From Caenorhabditis elegans (taxonomy: Eukaryota; Nematoda; Chromadorea; Rhabditida; Rhabditidae): a stretch of DNA of 64,000 nucleotides. Within the stretch, counting starts at the first letter, position 1. Every line of letters starts with the position of its first letter. The notes beneath the pieces were generated by a model, which did not search any database, was not told where the DNA came from, and saw only the letters and a program-made list of their open reading frames with translations. A program made the position numbers and the translations under genes. The stretch lies in NCBI RefSeq assembly GCF_000002985.6, contig NC_003283.11, positions 9,424,001-9,488,000 on the forward strand, in the 5' to 3' direction. Shown here piece after piece: positions 52,587 to 63,786 of this stretch.

Positions 52587-53199
52587 CAAGGAAAGGAAGT
52601 CAATCTAGTCCCGGACTTTAAATTGAGACGTATGTCATTTGAAAGCTTATGTTTAGACTAGATCACCACAAAAATTTCAGCGGCGGAACTCAACTCTGAA
52701 TCCCTGAAATCGCTATCTGAAAGTGCTCCAGTGCATTTTTTCGCTGAATTCTAGGTCAAGTAAATATCCTTAAAAGGGGTTCTGAGAGATTAGAAATTGT
52801 TTTTGGGGGTTTTTAGGGTCTAACAAACAATGTGGGAGCTTTTTGGAAATTTTTATTTTTTTGAAAAAAATCTGAAATTTTTTCGATCCATGGACACCAA
52901 ATTTTTGGTCAAAAAAATTTTTTTTTGAAAAATTCCAAAACTATTTTTTGTATCCGGGCATGCAAAAAGCTACATATTTCTTCGAATTGAGCCTTTTTAC
53001 AAAATTTTACAATTTTTTACAAAGGACCCGATTGCAGTTTTTAAAAATTGAAGAAAAAATTATTTCCACTGAAAGAATCGATTTCAGGGGTTCAGAGTTC
53101 CGCCGCTGAAATTTTTATGGTGATCTAGTCTAAACACAAGCTTTCAAATGACATACGTCTCAATTTAAAGTCCGGGACTAGATTGACTTCCTTTCCTTG
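52587..53199. mobile_element. 613-bp foldback element with about 120-bp terminal inverted repeats
   Basis: The left end CAAGGAAAGGAAGTCAATCT and about 120 further bases reappear as the reverse complement at 53088-53199 with few changes. The repeat includes AGTCCCGGACTTTAAATTG and GCGGCGGAACTC. A TGA triplet stands directly outside both ends (52584-52586 and 53200-53202), consistent with a 3-bp target duplication as made by PIF/Harbinger-type elements. The internal 370 bp is T/A-rich and holds no coding frame. It is a non-autonomous element. Confidence 0.85.
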
Positions 53200-53202
53200 T
53201 GA

Positions 53203-54212
53203 ATCTAGTCTGAAAATGGCAATCCTTGTCTGTAAATAAGGAGAAAGAGAGTGAAAAGAAGAAAAGAACAGTGGTAGACACAAAAGTGAGAAATTTTGAG
53301 TGACGAAGATTTTGAAATCAGTTCAAACTGTATGTGTTATTTTAATAGTTGTATGCTTCATCATGATTGCAGAAAAGTCTGTAGATCTGGAAAATAAAAA
53401 CTATATACTGTATTGTAAAACTATTTTGAACCCAGCTCCGCAACTTAGAAAGTAACACATGGACGTGAGCCCGTGTGATGCCATACTATTTTATAGTTTT
53501 AATTTCAGTGTTGAGACGAATTGACACTCCGTTTGTTTTCTGTTTGTAAGTTCATGATGTATTTATCATTAACAAAAAATCAAGCCAAAATTGAACTTCA
53601 ACTACTTCAGGGTTGATTTTCTTCAAAAGTCCTACAGCAACCAATTCAAATTCTGTGTTATTTATGATTCAATTGTAACTTATCGTCAGAATCTCTGGCT
53701 CTTCTTTGTTAGTCATTAAGTCATTAAAAGTACTATTTCTATTTGCACTTCTTCTCATCAGATCCAGTGACTTCATGATTCATTCCTTTTCCTTCGTCTT
53801 CCACTGCAATAGCGTGGGTGTCAGTGACTTTCTACACCAGTCGATACATCCCACCGTCACCAATAAAATCTGCATTATCTTCGTCTCTAATGTCTCTCAT
53901 TATTCCATTACAAATGAAGACTCTCTTCCCATTTCATTCACCATTTTCTCGTACTCTCTGTTACCGTACCCCTCCCACGTCTTCTACTTTTTCCTCCCAC
54001 CTGATCGTAGTGGTCATGGCCGTTCGGAAAGTGCAAATTGGGAGGCGACAGAGGCAAGACCCGCATGATCTTCAGGAAGCGGGCGGAAGAGGCGGAGCTT
54101 AGGATCTGCAGAAGTAGATGCAGATGACCGGTACTTAAAGGTCGAAGCATGGCTGCAAAAAACAGTGTGCTTGTTTCTTATATTCACCCACTCCAACTTC
54201 TAACTTTTAAAT
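53203..54212. other. Upstream region of the astacin gene
   Basis: No supported gene. Two overlapping frames at 53.7-54.1 kb are CT-rich and unsupported by splicing. A GC-rich patch at 54005-54130, with GAGGCGGAGC-type sequence followed by GGTACTTAAAGG, lies about 80 bp before the astacin ATG. It is the likely core promoter. Confidence 0.4.
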
Positions 54213-55410
54213 ATGTACCGATTTATTATTTTCTTCTCCTTACTAGCATTGACAGCTTCAAAAGTTTCCGAACCTGAAAAAGACGATGAAATCGCCGTGA
54301 AGGTAGGTGTTCATAATTAAGTATTCTTCCAATTCAATTAAAATTTTAATATTCCAGATTCCAACAAAACGGTCAGTCTCCGAACCACCAAAGGATGACG
54401 ATATCGCCGTCAAGATCCCAATGAGGAAGAAACGCGGAATTGCTATTCACCCATGGCAATGGGAATCACAGTGAGTGATCAGTCTCATATTTGTTCTTTC
54501 TTTCACTAAACTTTCTAAAAATCAACATTCACTCTACTTCTCGTATTCAAAATAACAAACTGTTCCTTTTCAGTCTCTGGCCAAACGCTGAAGTACCTTA
54601 TGATATTGCTTCTCACTACACTGCAACTGAAAGAGGAATAATTCTATCTGCAATGGAAGCATTCAGAGATGTCACTTGTGTTCGGTTCCGTCCACGTCGT
54701 TCTACTGATAAGCATTATCTCCAAATAAACAAGCATTATCAGCTCGAACGATGCTTCTCCTATATTGGTCGTCAAAGCAGTCGCTGGCTCTTCGGAACTC
54801 GTGATGGAAAAGTTGAAACCCGCATGAAGCTTGATCCTTCCTGCCTTCTCTACAATGGACGGGGAACTGTAATGCATGAGTTGATGCACATTCTCGGATT
54901 CTACCACGAGCATCAGAGAGACGATCGTGACCGCCGTATTGGAGGATCAGCATCTCATTACAACTTCAAGATCTATCAACGTGCCAAGTCGTACTACATG
55001 GGCGGTTACGATGCCAATTCGATTATGCACTACAACTTTGGAAGTGTACCATGGCAAAAGAGAGATTACTTCTCTCCATCTGATATTCGTAACATCAATA
55101 CTCTCTACAAGTGCAACAATCGGGTGGTCAGCAAATTTCCCTCAACTATTCCATCTACTTCTACGACAACTACGGTAAGTGATGAGTGATAAGACAATTG
55201 TCATGATCATTTCAATGAATCGAAAAGGTCGGTCAAGTTGCATTGAAAAAGAACCTGTTCCCATTTGCAAATTGACCAGGCGGCAAATTCATTTCCGAAA
55301 CTTGGACTTGATAACCAACATGATTTTTATTTCAGAAAGCGCCGCAATTCGAATTGTTCGAAAAGAAGCAAATCGAGTCGAACAGTTTGTTTCGTAGAAG
55401 ACGTTCCTAA
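54213..55410 (+). CDS. Astacin zinc metalloprotease, short NAS-family member
   Basis: Exons are 54213-54302, 54358-54470, 54574-55174 and 55336-55410, in phase, 879 nt and 292 residues. The N-terminal MYRFIIFFSLLALTAS is a signal peptide. A propeptide ends RKKRG, a furin-like site. The catalytic domain runs from about residue 66. The zinc site HELMHILGFYHEHQRDDRD has the three His ligands and the Glu, and SIMHY is the Met-turn. The four Cys expected for the two astacin disulfides are present. There are no EGF, CUB or ShK domains after it, only a basic tail of about 45 residues. It would be a secreted protease. The length and simple layout suit the small NAS subgroup. It is probably nas-3, but I could not confirm that. 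AATAAA signals lie at 55578 and 55595. Confidence 0.9.
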
Positions 55411-56369
55411 TTAATTGATCAAGTTCATAATTATTATTTTTCAATTTTTCCCCATCATCTCTTTCCTTTGCTCTTATTTGTATCCGATCTTTGTGCTTCA
55501 ACACGTGCTTCGCTTACGATTCTTGACGATCTCAAACGTTTTTTGTTTTTATGTATGGATTAATATTTATTTAATATAATAAATTGGTTAAATTAATAAA
55601 ACAAATGTTCAATGATAACAGTACCAGGGGATAATCAGAGAATATACAAAGTATAAAGATCAAATCCCGACTTTGCAAAATCTCATTGACTTCCGGCAGA
55701 TTGTGTCGAGGTCATCGAGATTTTAAATGTGCGTGGAGTGAACGAAAGGGGTGTAATATATTCGAGAGGGAGGCAAAGACTGGTTGTAGACATCTCAAGT
55801 GGAAATCGTCACGTGACTTCTTGGAAGAATACTTTTACCCTTTAAATTTTAGAAGGGAGACTGAATATGATTAGTACAATGAACGAGTTCAATAGTGTAG
55901 TTTTCAAGATCACAATTGAGTTCCTTGAAAAAAAGTTCAAAATTTAGACTACTGATTGTTGGTTTTGAGAGCTTCTACACTCTGAAATTTCGATCTGACG
56001 TTTTTAGTGCATTTTTGCCTGACATCCAGAATCATAGTAGCTCAAGTATATGCACCAATAGCGTCTCTGGATACTCTATATTGCTTCTGGATACTCTATA
56101 ATGGCCTGCTCAGCCAATCTAGAGCCGCACAGTTAGAAAGTATTCGACACTTCATACTTCTGTCCTGCGTGAGACAATATACTTCTTAGCCAGATAACTT
56201 GCACTTGGCTCCAAACCACATCACTCGATGTGACGAAGCAGCTGATCCCAGCTCAGCTCATATCTCAGCTCTGATCACAACTGGATGCTACCGAAGACAA
56301 GTACCGAAAGTCTTTGAAAGCAGTAACACGTAAGAAGACATCGGTCAACGACAGAATCGTGATAACGAA
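55411..56369. other. Intergenic region without supported gene
   Basis: Between the astacin 3' end and the inverted duplication. A 20-bp tandem pair around TCTGGATACTCTATA (56066-56101) and CAGCTGATC/CAGCTCTGATC repeats near 56235-56278 are the only structures noticed. Confidence 0.4.
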
Positions 56370-56471
56370 GCTTTGAGAAATCAATAGCATACTGGAAGAA
56401 TTACAAAAGAAAACATGAAATCGGAAACATAAAAACACAGAGCACCTCATGATCAAGCTTTATTCAAAAAA

Positions 56472-56923
56472 TTATTGATGGGCGGATTTGTTTTTCTTGG
56501 TTGTCTGGTTGTGCAGGCGGAGCAGTAGTTGGTGGTGGGGTTGCCGGCTTGACCTCTTCTTAAGGCGTTGGAGATGGCTCGACTGGAGCTTCTGGCGCCT
56601 TAGTTTCATCATCACGGTTGGCTGGTGGCGGAGTCTTGTCTTCTTCCTCAGTCTTCCTGTCTGCATCCTGGTTCTCCTTTGAAGCCTTTTTGGCACACCG
56701 ACACCACCCTTGGCAGGAGCTGATTGAGAAGCAGGAGTTGCCGGCTGAAAATAATTATTATGTTTTCTATGGAGTTTCTCAAAATTGTCTACCTTAGCAC
56801 CAGGAGTCTTCTTCTGTCTCTTCGAGTTCTGGTTCTTCTTATCACGCTTGGAACGTTTCGATCTTCCAGATCCGCTCCGCTCCGCTTCCAGATCCGCTCC
56901 GCTCTACTCCGCAGCGAGACACA
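56472..56923 (-). pseudogene. Degraded left-arm copy of the Lys/Pro-rich protein gene
   Basis: Read on the minus strand, it begins after TTTCAG at 56923 and resembles the right-arm gene. It has lost the hydrophobic segment (replaced by two copies of GAGCGGATCTGGAAG-type sequence), about 150 bp in the middle and about 80 bp near the 3' end. The middle deletion shifts the frame. In the ancestral frame (ENQDAD to PPPANRDDETKAP) an in-frame TAA replaces the GAG of the right copy. It keeps the CAG splice acceptor in its first intron. The AATAAA signal after the end is kept at 56464-56459. Confidence 0.75.
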
Positions 56924-58451
56924 CTGAAATTATAAACATATATTGATGGCATAAGAAGAGCTTTCTCCAAGCGCGCAGACTAGTTTCACATGAACATCGC
57001 TTAAGCTTCAGAGATGTCGAGTTAATGACACTATGAAACTACTCGCGGTAGAAGTTCTGAAATATTCATTATGAAACTCATTATGAATACACACAGTAAT
57101 TCATGGCATCGTGGAGTTGCTCCATTTGCAAACTCATCTTGGTTTCGAAATAAATTTTAAGACAACTCTAAACTAACTTTGAGGCAGAGGGAGATTGATT
57201 TGATTGATAAGAAAATATAAAGTTAAGTGTCAGTTTACGTTTAAATATTTATTAATTTCAACATTTTATAGTTTAATTCATCAACGTGAAATTGCATGAA
57301 ATAAAATAATGATAAACCAATATTTTTTCCATATATTATTTTCACTCGGATCCAAGAAAATGTTCCCAACCAATTCGCATACATAGATCACAGGTTATTC
57401 AACCCGTTTACAATTGTTCAAAGTATCCTATTTTATATTTTAGAGGCTATTATTCCTGACAAAAAGTGACCAAAAAAAAAAAACTAGAAAAAATTCCGCA
57501 GAATGTTGAAAACTTCGTTTCCCCAGTGAAGGAATCTTAATTTTTTATCAATCTAAATGTAAAGAAACAGACCATAATTAAATATATTTTACTACTTCAG
57601 GCTACTGAGTTTGAATTTTGGGAGCTGTTTATATACGTATCTTCAAACTGAAGTTTTTTTTCAATATATTTTTGTTTAACACCGAGAAGCATAAATGTAC
57701 AGATTGAAACCAATTAGGTCACAAATACAGTTTCAATCCAGTCATACATTTTCATTTCCGATTCCACACCGTCTAAATCCCATTCAAAACTTCAAATGAA
57801 AATTGGCACATTGTCCAAGTACAAAACACTCGAAACATGTTCCCTGTTGGTCACTTTTTGTCAGGAATAATAGCCTCTTAAATATAAAATAGGGTAATTT
57901 GAACAAGTGTAAACGGGTTGAAATGTGAATAACCTGTGATCTATGTGAATTGGTGGGAATTCTTGAATCCGAGTGGAAATAATATATGGAAAAAATATTG
58001 GTTTATTATTATTTTATTTCATGCAATTTCACGTTGATGAATTAAACTTTGAAATCTTGAAATTAATAAATATTTAAACGTAAACTGACACTTAACTTTT
58101 TATTTTCTTATCAATCAAATCAAACTCCCCCTGCCTCAAAGTTAGTTTCGACTTGTTGTAAAATTTATTTCGACACCACGATGAGTTTGCAAATGGAGCA
58201 ACTCCACGATGCCATGAATTACTGAGAGTTTGTGTTTCGTTCAATGTTTCAGTGATGTTCCATGCAGGCCCTAATGCCTATGATGTATTCATAATGAGTT
58301 TCATCATGAATATTTCGGAACTTTTACCGCGAGTAGTTTCATAATGTCGTGAACTCGACATCTCTAAAGCTTAAGCGATGTTCATGTAAAACTAATATGC
58401 GTTCTTAGAGAGCGAATAAAGCTTTTCTAACATCATCAATATATATTTCAG

Positions 58452-59182
58452 TGTGCCTCGCCGCGGCTGCTTCAATTTCTGGAGCTGTTATTGCCGTTGC
58501 ATGCACTTCGGGTCAACGCGAAAACTCCAGAGCTGGCAAAGGAAAGTCTGGAAGATCGAAACGCTCCAAGCGTGATAAGAAAAACCAGAACTCGAAGAGA
58601 CAGAAGAAGGCTCCAGCTGGTGGAGCTAAAGTAAACAATTTTGAGAGAATCCAAAGAAAACATAATAATTATTTTCGGCCGCCAACTCCTGCTTCTCAAT
58701 CAGCTCCTGCCAAGGGTGGTGCCGGTGCTGCAAAGTCTGCGACCTCGAAAGAAGGATCTCAGAGAATCAAAAAGTCGAAGGAACCTTCGGAGCGAGAGAA
58801 AGCACCAAAAGAGGTAATCGTCGTATCTTTCATTATTCTCGTATTCATTGAATAATTACAGGACAAGAACGAGGGATCTTCGAGAGCCAAAAAGGCTTCA
58901 AAGGAGAACCAGGATGCTGATAAGAAGCCTGAGGAAGAAGGAAAGACTCCGCCACCAGCCAACCGTGATGATGAAACTAAGGCGCCAGCTCCAGTCGAAC
59001 CATCACCAAAGCCTGAGGAAGAGGTCAAACCGGCAACCCCACCACCAACTACTACTCCGCCTGCACAACCAGACAACCAAGAAAACATGGGATCCGTGTA
59101 CCTCGACAATGGAAAGAATTCGTATGATAACCAGAAGGCAAGCAACCCTACTGGTGGTAACAACAATTCCGCTTATCAATGA
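58452..59182 (+). CDS. Right-arm Lys/Pro-rich protein with N-terminal hydrophobic segment, 5' incomplete
   Basis: Exons are 58452-58813 and 58862-59182. The first opens after TTTCAG in phase 1, so an upstream exon supplying the start is expected. None was found between here and the palindrome centre. The protein part starts CLAAAASISGAVIAVACTS, a membrane-anchor-like segment. A basic stretch (KSGRSKRSKRDKKNQNSKRQ) follows, then an Ala/Lys/Glu-rich part, a Pro-rich stretch (PSPKPEEEVKPATPPPTTTP) and an Asn-rich end. About 227 residues are visible. AATAAA lies at 59190, eight bases after TGA. I do not recognise the family. Its composition resembles lineage-specific nematode proteins. Whether it is expressed without a proper 5' end is unclear. 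Confidence 0.55.
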
Positions 59183-59352
59183 TTTTTTGAATAAAGCTTG
59201 ATCATGGTGCTCTGTGTTTTCTTTTGTGATTTTTTCCAGTATTTTATTGAATTCTCGTTTCCTGAAGGAGGTTAGAAAAAGAATGAAAGCATCTCTACAT
59301 ATTTGTCAACCCTGCTCATTGCGTTTTCCAGTATTTGGTCCCAATCTTGTAA

Positions 59353-59615
59353 CTCGGCATTTCGTGCCTACTTTCTCCCACCTTTTTGTCGGAAGGCGAA
59401 AAATGGCGATAACTAGGAGGCAAAAAGGTGATAGAAAGGTGGCAAAAAGGAGTATAGAAAGTGGGAAGCCCAAAAAAGGGCGGATCTACTGTTTTTTGGG
59501 CTTCCCATCTCCTGTACACCTTTTTGCCACCTTTCTACCACCTTCTTGCCGCCTAGTTATCGCCATTTTTCGCCTTCCGGCAAAAGCTGGGAGGAAGAAG
59601 ACACGAAATGCCGAG
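59353..59615. mobile_element. 263-bp palindromic foldback element
   Basis: CTCGGCATTTCGTGCC at the left end is matched by ACGAAATGCCGAG at the right end. GGCGAAAAATGGCGATAACT pairs with AGTTATCGCCATTTTTCGCC, and AGCCCAAAAAA pairs with TTTTTTGGGCTT around a 13-nt centre. Nearly the whole element folds on itself. No clear target duplication is seen. It is probably a worm palindromic MITE. Confidence 0.85.
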
Positions 59616-62600
59616 AAGCATAATTTCTTTGCCGAACTTTCTACCATCAAGTTTGGGTGCTGATAAGTTCCGGAAAACATCTAATTTTCCAAGAATGCGT
59701 TCCTTTTTCATCTGATAACTTATTTCCATTTTTGGAATTTCCTGAATGTCTCTCAGAATCGAACACATTTTTTTGAATGCTTTTCAAATATTTTTTCCGT
59801 GTTCAATTTCCTCCGCTCCTCCGCATCGCATCATTTTAAAAAAACGACATTCGTTGTAGTTTAAGCAAGTGGTCGTTTTCCGATGTATGCATAACCCGAT
59901 TTGTCGCCTTTTATCGTTCTCCACAGCTCCGTTTGACTTCTTCTTCTTCTCTTCTTTTCGCACGTAACAAGGTTTCCCTTGTTGTTTTCTTTCTTCACCG
60001 TCTCTGTCGTCTTCATCCTCAGTGTGCAGACCTCGTCTTGATTTTGTGGCACAAATCCTGACCAAATCCTGTTCTTCTTCTTCCATCACCACCACCTCTT
60101 GTCTTTTTTGTGCTTTTCCTTTTCCGTTTAGAGCTTCTAAACTTCAATTTCATTTTCAACCCACTTATCTCACCACCACTCTTTCTTCACAATCATCGTG
60201 TCTTTACATTCAACTCATTTGCAGTTGTCGAGTGTGCGACGACGTCGTTGACGCCTTCTGGATTTACAACTGATTCTCGTTTTCTGGTGAGTGAGGCGCT
60301 TCTTTTTGTTTCAAAGATCAGTTTTCAATTAACAATAAACGAACTGAACATATCTATAAGAATAAATGAACGAACTGAACATATCTATCCCATGAGCAGA
60401 CTTGTTATCATCACATTTTTTTTAAATAGCGTTGTCTTCTTTAATAACAAATTATTAATTCCGAGTATCCTCGAGAGCGTAAATAAATCAATTAATAAAT
60501 TATATGAAACATAGACTTACGGTTACAGTAAATCCTCTCATTTACTTTGGGTTTTATATATTTCCATTTTTGAGTGCGGTTTCTGTCATAAACTTATTGA
60601 GGCGCTTTTGCCATCTGTATTTTATATTTTTCATCTAAGAATAATTTTTAAAAAACAAATGATTATGAAACAATTTCACTTCGACAACAAATTAATTTCG
60701 TTTTTCTATCGCGAATTATTCAAAAATTCAACAATTATATTTAAAAACTTCCTGGGCGTAACAAGGACTCTATTTTAGCAAATTTGTATTGTAGTGGCTT
60801 CTACATTGCACATATTGTTCGTAAAAATATTATATCAGATATTTTTTTAACGATTTGCACCATACATTCATAATTCAAACTTTGCTAGCTATCTACCATC
60901 CTATATATATTTTTTTCTATATATATTTTTTGAAAAAATTAGCACGATTTCCACACTTTTCAGCAGAAAAAATGATTAAAGTATTTTTACACATATACAC
61001 TTGAATTTATTTTTCGTATTTTCTGAGACGGGTTCATTGAGTAATTCTACTTTTAAAATGGAATTGTCAGTCATTATCTATTAATTTGTGACTGAGATAT
61101 ATTGTATTCTAACTTATCAATTTTTATAAACAACATGCCACTACATTTGTTGTATTTTCTTAGCCCAACCCTGTCAACAAAATTTTTCCATAGTTTTATG
61201 ATATCCGAATCATGTGTCTCAGCTTCATAAATTCTTGAATAGTGCGATTGCACTTGCTCCAAAAACCGGATGCTCTTCGTATTCTAATTTCAGGTTTTAA
61301 GCCCATAAGTATTGTGCATATGATATATTCACATACATCCCCAACCCATAATCATCGCATCCATAATCATAAGCTTTGCAAATACAGCACACCTTTATTC
61401 CCCTTCTCTATTGCTTCAGTTTTCTGTTATTTCAATCTTCATTCGATTATGTTTCCATGGCAAATCAACACATCTGAATGTGAAACGGATTAGTCTCCAT
61501 GAAGCATACATAAAAAGAGGAGAGGAAGGGCAATGAGTGGAGCTGTCATCGAGAGAAATGAAAAGATGGAAGAAGAACCACACGATAACACCACATTTGT
61601 TCTACAATCAGTTGCCCCTTTTTCTATTTTTCTGCTGCTTTTATTCCCCTTTTTCGCTTGTTTATTTCTTATGAATTCACAGAAAAAGAATAGTCGGGGT
61701 ATTAGGTAGGATCAGGTGCTTTTCTCGACGTGTCTCATCAAAATAATGAAGATGAGCTCAAGTGATGAGTGGTGAGTGGCTGTGAGTGTATTCGAGTGTT
61801 GAGAGTGTATATGTTGATGGAAAAGTAAATGGATCCGGCCTAGTTGCCAAGGCAATGGAAATCCCTTGTTGGATGTTATCAGCTAATGATAAGATAAAAC
61901 TCACAAGGGAAGAAGAAGTTTAGTATTGGTTTAACATAGAAATGTTGAAAGGCAGGGATGGATTTTTTTTGTTGCAAGTTTTTGAAAAAAAAAACCAATT
62001 CGAAAGTTTAAACCAAAAATTTGCAAAAAAAATCAGCAGTTTCAAGCTATAATGTGCGTAAAATCAGTTTTTGAATTTACTTTTTTGGATAGATATTCAA
62101 CAATTGGTATAAATTTGGAGTTATTTATACACAATTATTTTTTTCTACACCCCCATTTTATTCTAGGTATACATTAGACTAATAGTCCATTTTTCCTTTG
62201 ATGTGTAAATGTCATTTAGAATTGGCCCATAGTTCTTTTTTGTGCTGAGGATGAATATTTTCAACGTTCTTTGTCTGAAAATATCTTTCAAATTCCGCGA
62301 GTTCAAAGTTTTCGTCAATTTTTCAAAAGCGAATTGACTAAAAGTATATGCTATCACATCCTTATTAAAAAAAACAACATGGAAAATTCATAAAATATTA
62401 ATTTAAAATCTTTTTTGCATAAAAAATGTTTCTCAGTAGGTATACAGGTATCAGTTGTTCAATATAATATTTCGCGGTCCGAATTTATGTAATCTTCAAT
62501 TTTCTATTGCTAATAGAATTCAAATCTGGTTTGAGCAGCTACTGCTCATATTTTCCAACACCTTTTTTGAGCCATCCACTAATCGTCTCTTCCGCCAATA

Positions 62601-63562
62601 ATCCATCTGAATAATCCCAGCTCCAGCTCCATCTCTCTTTTATTTTTCCTTTCCCTCTTTTTTACGTTCATCATCATCATCATTCTCTTGTTTTGTTCAA
62701 TATATTTCAATATTTTTCAATTCATCAAACTATATCTTCCCGTTGACCATTAATTTGTTTCAAATGCTTATTTCTATTCTTCTCCCACTTTTTTTCGTTT
62801 TGCCCTTTCCTAAGATCAAACTACGACGTTTTTGTCTCCGGAATGAGTGAAATAAATGACGAGAAGCCAACCAAGAAAAAAATGTAGAGGTGAAAATGTG
62901 GAAGAAGGAGAAAAAGGAATGCAAATTAGTCAACCAGAAACATGCATCCGTTATTAGTTTTGTGCATCAATCTCATCTACTTATCCTCTTCTCTACTTTC
63001 TCATTTTGCACCACTTTTTTATAGTCATTAGATTAGATTTTAAAGCAATTGATTATCATCTTAATTTGTCTGCAACGTGATTTTTTATCACAGATGATTG
63101 CAAACGTCTTTTGATTTTGTTGTGAAGCCTGCTCTATTGGCCCAATTCAAACGAGAACTGTAACACATAAAATAGTCAGATCTTGTAAGCAGATTTTTTC
63201 TCGGAATTGGACAAAATCCATAAATACATTTGTAATTTAACCTCTTACGTTAATAAAAACATGCAAATTTTAATCATTTAGTTGATATTGTCTTGGTAAA
63301 TTTTTAGCATACTGTTGTAGAGAAAATGTTCATGTTTCAAATATCCTATTTATAACAAACTCGTCGTTTCGAAAAAAAATGGTTTAAAAAATGGGATACT
63401 AATTGTCTTTTTATGACTTGAAACTCTTCCCTTTAAAAGTAAATTGCTTCATTTCAAGATAATAAAAAAGAAAATGTTCCTGTTTTCAAACTTATTAGAG
63501 TCTCAAAAAAAGACCTACTCTCCTTCTCAAATCCTCCCACAATCCCATTTTGTCATTTACAG
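59616..63562. other. About 4 kb of mostly noncoding DNA, possible 5' region of the right-edge gene
   Basis: No complete gene is supported. A CT-rich stretch at 59920-60220 precedes a splice-bounded 62-nt segment (60225-60286, listed separately). Further on, 61534-61700 has an ATG frame of about 56 codons with a Leu/Phe-rich stretch, but its exit phase does not match the exon at 63563. The remainder is AT-rich, with TC-rich patches at 62590-62820. Confidence 0.4.
60225..60286 (+). other. Candidate 5' exon of the gene at the right edge
   Basis: TTTGCAG at 60218-60224 and a GTGAGTG donor at 60287 bound a 62-nt segment that is GC-richer than its surroundings. One frame is open (VECATTSLTPSGFTTDSRFL, phase 1 in and phase 0 out) and two have stops. 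It may be a 5' untranslated or a coding exon. It cannot join the exon at 63563 directly in frame, so another exon would be needed if it is coding. Confidence 0.35.
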
Positions 63563-63786
63563 AGCTGTCGTCTTCGAAGCAGCAAGTAGTGCTGAGTCAG
63601 GCGTCGGCAGGCTCAGGCTCCGATTCGCGAAAGCCTTCGAAAGTCAATGTGCATGTAAAGGAAGGTGGAGACGCCAGTCGCCGAAATACAATTGACCTCC
63701 AAATCGGGGAAGGACGTTCCAGAAAGAATACATTGGTCAAGGTGAACGGTGAAGTTGTCAGTGTGACTCACTCGGCGAGTAACGAC
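63563..63786 (+). CDS. Internal exon of an unrecognised gene running off the window
   Basis: A TTTACAG acceptor at 63562 and a GTAGGT donor at 63787 bound a 224-nt exon (phase 1 in, phase 0 out). It encodes LSSSKQQVVLSQASAGSGSD, then SRKPSKVNVHVKEGGDASRR and LQIGEGRSRKNTLVKVNGEV. Composition is clearly coding: GC-rich, Ser-rich at the start. Several RxxS/T sites suggest phosphorylation by basophilic kinases. The two stretches RRNTIDL and RKNTLVK look like a degenerate internal repeat. The family is not recognised. The rest of the gene lies to the right of 64000. Confidence 0.75.

Larger units (their letters stand above)
56370..59255. repeat. Large inverted duplication, two arms of about 1.1 and 1.4 kb
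   Basis: The left arm is about 56370-57474 and the right arm about 57847-59255, with a 372-bp spacer. Matching anchors in opposite orientation include CATGATCAAGCTTTATTC / GAATAAAGCTTGATCATG at the outside. CAAAGTTAGTTT-like sequence is shared in the middle. CCTGACAAAAAGTGACC / GGTCACTTTTTGTCAGG lies at the inner edge. Each arm carries a copy of the same small gene pointing outwards, plus about 0.6 kb of its upstream DNA. Length differs because the left copy has internal deletions. Similarity is high but not perfect, so this is not a very recent event. Confidence 0.9.

Noticed and set aside
61534..61706. Short frame MSGAVIERNEKMEEEP with a hydrophobic stretch
   Set aside because: The hydrophobic part comes from a T-rich run, and its exit phase does not match the exon at 63563. 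Not enough support for a gene.
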